NCBI GenBank assembly: GCA_023362775.1
Contig: JALMGJ010000015.1
Coordinates: 12,163,501-12,227,500, forward strand
DNA length: 64,000 bases
DNA from: Charina bottae
Taxonomy: Eukaryota > Chordata > Lepidosauria > Squamata > Charinaidae
Reading direction: 5' to 3'
In this document: piece after piece, positions 56,370-64,000 of the stretch
How the letters are laid out: each line of letters starts with the position of its first letter
Position numbering within the stretch: position 1 is the stretch's first letter
Translations under genes and position numbers: made by a program
The notes under the pieces: generated by a model
Seen by the model: only the letters and a program-made list of their open reading frames with translations
The model's database searches: none
Told to the model about the DNA's origin: nothing

Positions 56370-57540
56370 TTTATATATATAAATAGAACAGAGAAAATGA
56401 AAAAGAAAGAGAAATAACAGAAAAAGCTAAAAGTGCAATAAGAGAAAAAAAGGTAGAAGAAAGTAGAAAAAAACAGAAAGATATAAAGATATAAAGAAGT
56501 AGCTTATGATATTCTTCACAGCAGTTATACTGTAAGTACAATTATATTTTAACTTCTCTACAGTTTTAACAGTCTACAGTTACATCATAACACTCTTCTT
56601 TCTATAATCTATCCTGTCTAATCATCAAAACCATAAATCACAAGTTCATTTTTTTTTTCATTTTTATGCAAAAAGTCCATAAGGGGTTTCCAGTCACCAG
56701 TAAATGTAGATATTGTCATTTCTCTTATCAAAGAGCTCAGTTTGTCGACCTCAGCAAATTTTGTCAATTTCACCAACCATTCCTCCATGGTGGGTAATGC
56801 CAAATCTTTTCATCTTTGTGCATATAGTAATCTTGCAGCAGTAATCATATATTGCAGGGCTTTCCAAAGTTTTTCCCGCGGTGACACACCAACCGGCGCT
56901 TCCGGGTTGTGTGGCGACACACCAGACTATGTGTGGCGACACACTTTTGTGTCGTGACACACAGTTTGGAAAGCTCTGATATATTGAAATAGTCTTCCAT
57001 GGCTTTTTTCTAACTGTTTATCCATCAATCCTAAAAGGAAAACTTCTGGCTTCAACTGAATATTAATCTTTAAACTCCTACGTATCAATGTATGTATTTG
57101 AATCCAATTTTTCTTTAGCTTTTTTGCATGTCCACCAAGCATGATAAAATGTCCCTTCATGCTGTTCACATTTCCAGCACACATTTGAAAAGTCTTTATA
57201 TATTCTAGATAATTTCTCTGGCGTCATGTACCAACAATACATCATTTTATAAAAATTCTCTTTAAGATCATAACGTAATATAAATGTCAACCCTTTTAGC
57301 CACATATTTTCCCATTGATCCATCTTATATTATAACCAAAATTCTTAGTCCACTTTATCATATATTCTTTAACCTGTTCTTCCTCTGTTTCAAATTTCAA
57401 CAAAAGTCAATACATTTGAGCAATTACATGTTCATCATCAATAAACAATTGTACTTCAAATTCTGTCTTTGCTAAGTCTTTTTATCCATTTTGAATCTTT
57501 CTGATAACTGTAAATGGGAAAACCATTGACAATTATATCC
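56370..57540 (-). mobile_element. L1 LINE 3' end carrying a hAT insertion
   Basis: Minus-strand L1 ORF2 end. Pieces in order on that strand: WFSHLQLSERFKMDKK (near 57530), [21 protein letters not shown] (about 57170), KPEVFLLGLMDKQLEKSHGR, and after the hAT insertion KLSSLIREMTISTFTGDWKPL ending YGFDD at 56618. It has several stops and frameshifts and is older than the 13366 copy. Outer limits are approximate. Confidence 0.85.
56855..56978. mobile_element. 124-bp hAT MITE inside L1
   Basis: Ends CAGGGCTTTCCAAA and TTTGGAAAGCTCTG are inverted copies. A perfect 8-bp duplication, ATATATTG, lies at 56847-56854 and 56979-56986. The interior is built from short repeats of GTGGCGACACAC. It interrupts the L1 ORF2 remnant and is therefore younger than that L1. 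Confidence 0.93.
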
Positions 57541-57549
57541 TTCTGCCAT

Positions 57550-58045
57550 AGACACATGGCCAAGACATGGCCAGACTCAACCATAGTTTCAACTGGGAAA
57601 CTGTGAGTATCCTAGACTAAGCCAAATCCAAAAATGCTAGGGAATTCCTGGAAACTTGGCATTCAGACAAATCAGCCATCATTAGACACATAGAGATAAA
57701 CCACATATTCATACCATTCAATAGAGAAAATAAAAAAAGCTAAGAAGGAAACAAAAAGACCAAAACACATCCTCACCAGCAGGCAACACCCAGATAAGCA
57801 GGGGTTAACACCAGACAAACAATCAAGTGGAAAACAATACTCTAATCAAGGAACTATCAAGGAGAAAACCACACCCCCACCAACACAGGCAGGGCAAGAT
57901 ACTGTATATAAACAGGGAGCAAACCCCACATTCACCAGCATTGATGATGCTACCTAGTCAAAACAGCTACCTAATGAAACATCTTCAAGCAAGCAACCAA
58001 GCTCAGAGAGCACCAAGGACTCCACAGTTCAACCCCGAGCTACAT
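57550..58045 (+). mobile_element. Penelope-like element, plus-strand copy
   Basis: Begins with a decayed piece of the C-terminal ORF (ATGGCCAGACTCAACCATAG, TTTCAACTGGGAAACTGTGA), then CATAGAGATAAACCACATAT, AACCACACCCCCACCAACAC, TATATAAACAGGGAGCAAAC, the ribozyme region, AGCTCAGAGAGCACCAAGGA and the end near GAGCTACATATATT. It covers the same interval as the 10857-11189 copy plus about 150 bp upstream. Confidence 0.78.
57941..57983 (+). ncRNA. Decayed hammerhead ribozyme core
   Basis: TTGATGA replaces CTGATGA (the first, essential C is changed), and stem II carries a 9-bp insertion. GAAACATC is intact. Expected to be inactive. Confidence 0.5.
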
Positions 58046-59785
58046 ATATTATCGTCTATTGGAATTGGTGCCTTGTCCAAATTCTTACCCAATCTGAAAA
58101 GGTTAAAATTGTTGCACTATATTTTATGAAGCATGTGGTCTGAGCTGAAAATCCCAAAGTGTGATTATAAAAACAGTGCAGTCTTGAACTGAATGTTTGT
58201 CTTTTCCAGCAGGAACCTTTTGTGTGCTTTTTTTCAGAGCTGTGAGAGGCAATAATCATCCACATCTTAGGCTCTCTATTTTCATGCTAAAACACCAAAC
58301 AGAATTTTGATGACAAAGCTGTCTGAGACACAGGAAATGGGGCTTTGGGGAAGACCAACTATTATTTGTTTTTTACATGCAGTGGTATTGGAGTTCTATG
58401 CACAGGCTTGGCTGTGAAATTGTGGGCTTGGGCACTCCACGGCAACCCCCCAGGCCTAAGAGCTGGTTGGAGTTCTGGCAACCTTGGAATCAATTACCTT
58501 TTAGGGTATTGTTAGTCATAGTTACTTCTTCAGTTACACAATTAGCTCTTATAGTTCCAAAGAAATTCCTATTGTTTGTAAGCAAACAGATTTGTTGTTG
58601 AACATGCTCAATACTCAACAATAACAGAAAGCCCTCTACATACACACATCCATACATTCAAATTCAACTCAGCAATGTCGATAAAGGCATTTGTGGGGCA
58701 AGGCTCACACAACATACTGGTCTAGGCTAGAATGGGGTTGGATAGCTTACATTGGTGTGATGTAAGAATCCAGCTATTAATTTAACATCCCATGTGATCC
58801 AAGTCAAGCCATCATGTTAGGTCATGGTTTATTGGCTTTGGGCCCAGCATGTTATGTGAGCATAATAAGCACCCAAGTTTTCTTAACCCACAATTAGAAT
58901 TACATGTGTCATGTGAATACACCTAAGATGTTTTATATTGGGACTACTTATATACAATAGTATTCAGCAAGTAATAATGTGAATTGCTACTAAGCACTGC
59001 TCAAAGACATTTCCTTATTATCAGGAACCCACTGAGACAAGAATAAACATTGCTAAGAAATATATCTTTATCATATTCCAGATAATGGTAGCCGTATAAG
59101 AAAGTTGACAGTTTCTGAGAGAATGGGAATGGTAGTTTAGAATTTATATCTGGTCAGCTTTCAAACCCCTCATGCTGTCTTGCAGCACTTTCCTCTTAGG
59201 AGAGAAGATGTGGATTTCTTCTTCTCCTTAGCCTGCATAGAATTCATTGAGAATGGATGCTGGCTTACATTCTCAGAATTCTTGTTCTCCCATTCAGAAG
59301 AGTCCATCTAGTTAGGCTGTTATCTTCCAGGCATTAAATGGGCTATGATTATTCTAGGTCAGACCAGTTGTCCATCCCCTCCAGTACAAGAGAAGGGGAT
59401 GGACAACAAAAGGGTTTCTCCACATATTTCTCTGGGTGTGGATTTGAGAGTCCACCCCAAAGGAATCCATGGCAGAAGGCCCATCAGCCAAATATAAAGT
59501 CTAGTATCTATGTTTCTGCCATGGGAAGAAAAAAAAAATCAATACACACAGTGGTCGGGGAATTGCATTTCTTTTTTTACCCACAGATAAGATGGCCAAA
59601 GGGTTTCATTCAGCTTTGGCCCTCCTATTTTTTCTTGTGCTCTAACAATTGTAAATATATATCCTCCAAATGTTTTGGACTATACTTCCAGTAATCCCAT
59701 GTCCTAGGCCATGTTGCTGGAATTAATGGGTACCAAAGTTCAAAATACATAGAGGACATCAGGTTGCCTAAATCTACTTTTGGAA
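58046..59785. other. No gene seen; one MITE-like remnant
   Basis: About 59665-59760 (AATGTTTTGGACTATACTTC) resembles a widespread squamate hAT MITE but is decayed. The rest is unique DNA. Confidence 0.4.
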
Positions 59786-59886
59786 CGTGGTCGAAAATTT
59801 GCACTGCTGAGCTTGGAAGTTATACAGGATTGGGCCTGGCTATTCTTGAACAGAAAACTTTCAGAGAATACCAGAGCTGTAGGCTA
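59786..59886 (+). pseudogene. 5S rRNA pseudogene or 5S-SINE head remnant
   Basis: TGCTGAGCTTGGAAGTTATA, CAGGATTGGGCCTGGCTATT and AGAATACCAGAGCTGTAGGC track the 5S rRNA sequence from the GATCTCGGAAGCTAAGCAGG region to the 3' terminal GGTGCTGTAGGCT. Many substitutions and a lost 5' third rule out a functional gene. It ends at the natural 5S end with no SINE tail visible, so a retropseudogene is as likely as a SINE. Confidence 0.65.
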
Positions 59887-60224
59887 GATTGGTATGCTAA
59901 CATCTGAAGTTATTATGTTTCTTTCATTTACACCTTCTTTTGTTGGTCTAGTTTTCTACGTGTGAAATGATTACAAAGTGGGGAGAAGATTATTTAAAGT
60001 TAACAAATATAGCTGGTACTTTGACAAAAAAACCCTCATTTCTGAAAATACGGAATTGGAGCTACATAATTAGTTATTTCTCTTTCCCCCCACCCCACCC
60101 CAGTGTAGCTAAAAATACCCTGCTCACAGCACACTGGACTGAGATTTTGCCTATTTAATAATGTTACAGAGAATATGAAAACTGTACTCTAATTACTTGC
60201 TGGCTAGTATATAAACAAGACAGA
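59887..60224. other. No gene seen
   Basis: Unique DNA. Confidence 0.4.
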
Positions 60225-60263
60225 GAACAATGTGTGTGTGTGTGTGTTTGTGTGTATGTTTGT

Positions 60264-60303
<40 letters not shown>
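60225..60303. repeat. (GT)n(AT)n microsatellite
   Basis: GT run interrupted by TTT, passing into an AT run. Confidence 0.95.
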
Positions 60304-61398
60304 CCGTCCAGATCTAGATCTATCACAATTCACTGACAAGCTCCCTAGCTCCCAATAAATTGTCTTCCCTGACAACTTTTTATCTTTCATCATGGAAATA
60401 TACTCCAATTATATTATATTGCAGAAAGAGTTCCCTGTTGGTAATATACACAGTTAAAGTTGTGAGTAGTCCCTAAGTTCTAAATATGAGGCAGTTTGGC
60501 ATCATGTAACTCCCACATGCTTTTCTCACCTTTCATAGGTAATGAAGCCTAGGCCACAATCTGAATGTTGGGATATTGTACAAAAAAGACAAGTTTTCCC
60601 CATCCAGAAAATCTTTTTTTAAATAAATAAATAATTAAATAAGCAAACAAACATTAGCAGCTCTGAAGTAAGAAGTACTGATTTCAGAGCAGTGCATATA
60701 CCTTATAATTATTTGGCTTTTTCTTTTCGTTTTTCTAATGCTGGGCCAGGATCTGCCTTGCGATTCTTCAAAAGTTTTCTCCCCTGTGAAAGAGACTTCT
60801 TGAGACTTTCTTTTCAATGTCTTTTGGAATTCTTTTGGAGCTGACCTGATCATTCTCCTCCACCAGGGCAGGGGAGGAGGAATGATGAGACATGTGCTGC
60901 AATGTCATGATCCAAACCATGTGATTTACAGACATCAGTGTCACGATGCAAGTACATTGTGATGTTACAATGAACCTTCCTTCCTTCCTGATGTATGTAA
61001 GAGTCCTACACACAAACACATACGCAGAAGCATTCAAAATGTTGATCTGTAACATGAGAATGCCCTTCTCTTGGCCCATGTCAATGGGCTGTTTGACTTG
61101 TGGTTTTTATTTTATTATACTTACTTTTTGTTTGTTTGTTTATTAATTTGTAATTATCTCCTATCTCACTCAAGATGGTGTCTATAGTATCCTTCCTCCA
61201 ATTTTATTCTCACAGCAACAGCCCTGTAGGGTATGCTGGATAGAGAAAGAGTGACTGGCTCAAAGGTACTCAGTGACTTTCCGTGATTGAGGGTAGACCT
61301 GAAGATGGGCTTCCTTGGTCCCAGTTGAAGACTTTTACTACTGCATCATACTTCTATCCTCCATTAGTTCTAGGGAGTTCAAACCCTTGTTCATGGGC
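60304..61398. other. No gene seen
   Basis: Unique DNA; ORFs of up to 103 codons have no recognised domain. Confidence 0.4.
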
Positions 61399-61456
61399 CT
61401 TCCTTCCTTCCTTCCTTCCTTCCTTCCTTCCTTCCTTCCTTCCTTCCTTCCTTCCC
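61399..61456. repeat. (TTCC)n microsatellite
   Basis: About 14 uninterrupted CCTT units. Confidence 0.97.
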
Positions 61457-63040
61457 ATCAAGGTTTGTACCAAATGGCTATATACTTAATAACTGCAAAT
61501 GGTGGAAAGAATTTATGCTCCTGGTGCTGTCTTCTGTTACATATATTTCCTATCATTCTGGAACACCCTGGCTTCCTATGCTTCTTACTCTGAAAAATAA
61601 AAACAAAAAATAGAAGAGTTCTCTCATGCTGTTTCCATTGGGATTTAATGGATGCATGAGAAACCAGAGAGGTTGCAGTCTGCTGGAGAGATTATTGTGC
61701 AATAAAAGACAGCACATGCATATATTGCTTTGGTTCCTGTAAAACTAAATTAGTGTAAGAAAACCACATTCCACCCTTGAAGAATCTCTGTGAAATTCTC
61801 TTTACCTTTAAAATAAATTGTGGAAACAAATTCTCCATCAATTCTAATGAAAACTGGTAGAAAAAATGATCAGCACTGAATTTTTGGCATAGCAGTAATA
61901 AGCGGCATCCATGCGTATGCATGTGTCAAAAAGTCAAAACGGTGGTTGCAACCATGTGATTGGGGCCCTGCCTCTTTTGTGTGTGGGTTGAAGTCACAGT
62001 CATGTAAAAAGGGGTGGAAAGATTGATCACATGGTCACAACCATTACAATTACTTTTTTGACACACACACACCCCAATTGCTACTGGCAGGAATAGCACC
62101 AATGTTTTGTACCAAAAGCATTGGGGGGATTGGGGGGGGGACTGATCATTATCTTCCAAACTGCAGAATCTTCACTTATTTTCAAACCATCCATACTGTG
62201 GTCTGTGGAGGACCAAATGTCATTAGTTCTAAGTTCTACAACAACAAACCTCTATTTTAAATTTCTCCAGCAAGTTCCAACCAACCAGTTTTCCACCAGC
62301 CACGGTGGATTGTATTTCAAGAGTATTTTATGTTATTTTGACCAGTTCCTACAAGGAACTGTTGTTGAACTGGTGGAATACTGTATATCAGGGGAAAAAA
62401 ATAAAGTAGAAACATAAGCTCTTCTCACTGGAAGGGGCTAATTATTTTGGCAAGAGAATTATGATAACTGAGAGACTCAGCATCTAGGAACAAAATGATA
62501 TTCATCAATCTCTGTTTGTTTTACTAACAGGCCCAATGGGGCTATCCAGTCCTAAGGGTTTAGATTAGCTGTAGGAAACAAATGCCAGCCGGCAACAGAG
62601 CTGCATTTGGAGTCCCATGTTACACCAGACAAAGTTTGTAAGGCTCTGCAAAACTGCCCATTTGTCATTGCCACAGGACGTTGCTCTTTTCGCCTTGAAT
62701 TTCAGATCATAGTCTGCTAAATGTTTGGCATTACAGTATGCAAGGGAAACATGCAACAAACTTTTGCAACATGAAATACTCCTGCCGAAGCTACTGCATT
62801 CCATGTCCTCTGTCTTCCCAGCTGCTACTGATTTTCTCCCAGCCATTATTCAGAATCCCAAGTCACTGCATAAACTCTATCCCTGCACTTTAGAAGATGT
62901 GGAAGTTCTTTTCTTGGGTCTCTCTTTTCATCCCCTCTAATGATTTCTTGTAGTTCTAGAAATGTTGGGTTTTTCATGAGTCTGCAGAAAAGTGTTGCTT
63001 CATAATACCATTCTGGTCTTAACACTGGAAACTATGAGAA
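61457..63040. other. No gene seen
   Basis: Unique DNA. Overlapping ORFs at 62565-62940 on both strands are unassigned. Confidence 0.4.
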
Positions 63041-63043
63041 TCA

Positions 63044-63105
63044 GTGTGGCATAGTGGTTATGATTTTTGTCATGGACTTCAGTGATCATGGTTGAGATCT
63101 TCATA
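63044..63105 (+). mobile_element. Sauria-type SINE head remnant
   Basis: GAATCAGTGTGGCATAGTGGTTATG and ATCATGGTTGAGATCT loosely follow the A- and B-box regions of the first SINE family. Very decayed. Confidence 0.4.
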
Positions 63106-63495
63106 CATAGGCCTGCTTCACACATCACCCTAAATTCCGGCTTACTGTACTGTGTAAATCCAGCCATTGGCATTTGCAATCTATGATTTATGAATTAACT
63201 TTAAAGCAACAAAGCTTGTTCACAAATTTGGACCAAGACAGCTATGTCCTAGTATGATATGTGACAGAAGTTAATGTGTGTCCATTGTCGCACTTTACTG
63301 ATGCTAACCCTTTATCAATGGGTTATCAGAGGACAGTGCTCTGTTTGAAAGCATCCTCTATTCTATGGGTGAACAAAGTTAAGTATTCAGATCACTGCAA
63401 ACATTTGCTGTCAAAGTCTAACTTATATTAGCAATGTAGGGAAAATCCTCTCCTTCTCCTGCCTCTTCCATTTTTCCTCCAGGAACACAATATGG
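63106..63495. other. No gene seen
   Basis: Unique DNA. The CTTCACACATCACCC to GTAAATCCAGCC portion resembles old DNA-transposon debris, also hinted at near 7370. Confidence 0.35.
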
Positions 63496-63798
63496 TATAT
63501 ATTATTTATTTATTTTTCAAATTTTACTCCCGGAGCTGAGGCTTATTCCCTCGCTCCCAGCCTTCCGGAAAGGCTTAAAGACCTGGTTGTGCCACCTTGC
63601 CTGGGAGGGAAACGCCAACAGTTCCTCTTGGGGATGGCTGGTCCCTTGAAGCCTCCCAGTATCTTATTTTAACATTTTACCCTTGGAATTCATATTATGT
63701 ATTGTTGTAATTTTATATTTCTTTTAATTCTATTTTATTGTGCACCGCCCAGGGTCCCCGCTGGGGGAGATGAAAGATATTAATATAAATTTAATAAA
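63496..63798 (+). mobile_element. L2-type LINE 3' end
   Basis: Short end of the ORF (AAAGACCTGGTTGTGCCACC corresponds to the KTWLC motif), TCTTGGGGATGGCTGGTCCC, a T-rich UTR, and GCACCGCCCAGGGTCCCC with an (AATAAA)n tail. It parallels positions 6860-7157 of the longer copy. Confidence 0.88.
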
Positions 63799-63809
63799 AT
63801 AAATAAATA

Positions 63810-63870
63810 AATTTTGCCACTGCCCATCTCCCCCCAGAAGGGGAACTCTGGGCAGTTTACAACAAAGCTA
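63810..63870 (-). mobile_element. Opposing L2-type tail
   Basis: CACTGCCCATCTCCCCCCAG and GAACTCTGGGCAGTTTACAA are the reverse complement of the tail just upstream, so two LINE or SINE 3' ends meet tail to tail. Confidence 0.7.
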
Positions 63871-64000
63871 TATTATACACCCTCATCCATGTTATCCCAA
63901 CAGCAACTATCCTGTGCATTACGTTAGGCTGAATCATCTATGTAGTTAGCTTCACTCAGTTTCCAGAACTGAGTGTGGTCTGAAACCTAGGTCTCCCTTG

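Noticed and set aside
59786..59886. Functional 5S rRNA gene
   Set aside because: The 5' third is missing and there are many substitutions in the promoter and stems.

Overview
This is vertebrate nuclear DNA, almost certainly from a squamate reptile (snake or lizard). The evidence is the combination of elements: tRNA-derived SINEs of the Sauria type, a nearly full-length BovB (RTE) LINE, L2/CR1-type LINEs, L1 3' ends, a Penelope-like element family, 5S-rRNA-derived SINE remnants, hAT- and Tigger-like miniature DNA transposons, and many tetra- and pentanucleotide microsatellites. Genus cannot be read from the sequence. I found no convincing host protein-coding exon, tRNA or functional rRNA gene. 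The window reads as intergenic or intronic DNA shaped by retroelements.

Layout. 0.3-9 kb: SINEs, two hairpin LTR-like elements (2083-2560, 4046-4493) and a 5'-truncated L2/CR1-type LINE (5345-7157). 10.7-14.2 kb: a Penelope-like insertion made of two inverted copies (10692-11189), a chimeric SINE-like element (12733-13245) and an L1 3' end with an 18-bp target-site duplication (13366-14217). 15-31 kb: mostly unique AT-rich DNA with hAT and Tigger-like MITEs, four SINEs, a third hairpin LTR-like element, and CR1/L2 tails. 32.9-35.9 kb: a BovB LINE on the minus strand, flanked by a 12/13-bp duplication. 38.1-40.65 kb: a LINE with an uninterrupted 804-codon reverse-transcriptase ORF ending in a C2H2 zinc finger; it is the only intact long ORF here. 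41-50 kb: SINE, half hairpin-LTR, L2 and CR1 remnants. 50.6-58 kb: SINE, Penelope-like copies, a second BovB 3' end, a 5S-derived SINE, and an L1 3' end carrying a 124-bp hAT insertion. 58-64 kb: unique DNA, a 5S rRNA remnant, microsatellites and L2-type tails.

How the parts relate. The autonomous LINEs (BovB/RTE, L2/CR1, L1) are the likely sources of machinery for the SINEs. Several SINE-like elements end in a tail resembling the L2-type LINE 3' end. Target-site duplications could be read for many insertions, which fixes their boundaries.

Most notable: (i) the Penelope-like copies carry a conserved hammerhead-ribozyme core, and the two core variants seen differ at the one tolerant core position; (ii) a family of LTR-like elements has TG...CA ends and 5-bp target duplications but is organised as a long inverted repeat around a polyA-signal-containing core; (iii) the intact zinc-finger RTE-like ORF is far better preserved than any neighbour.
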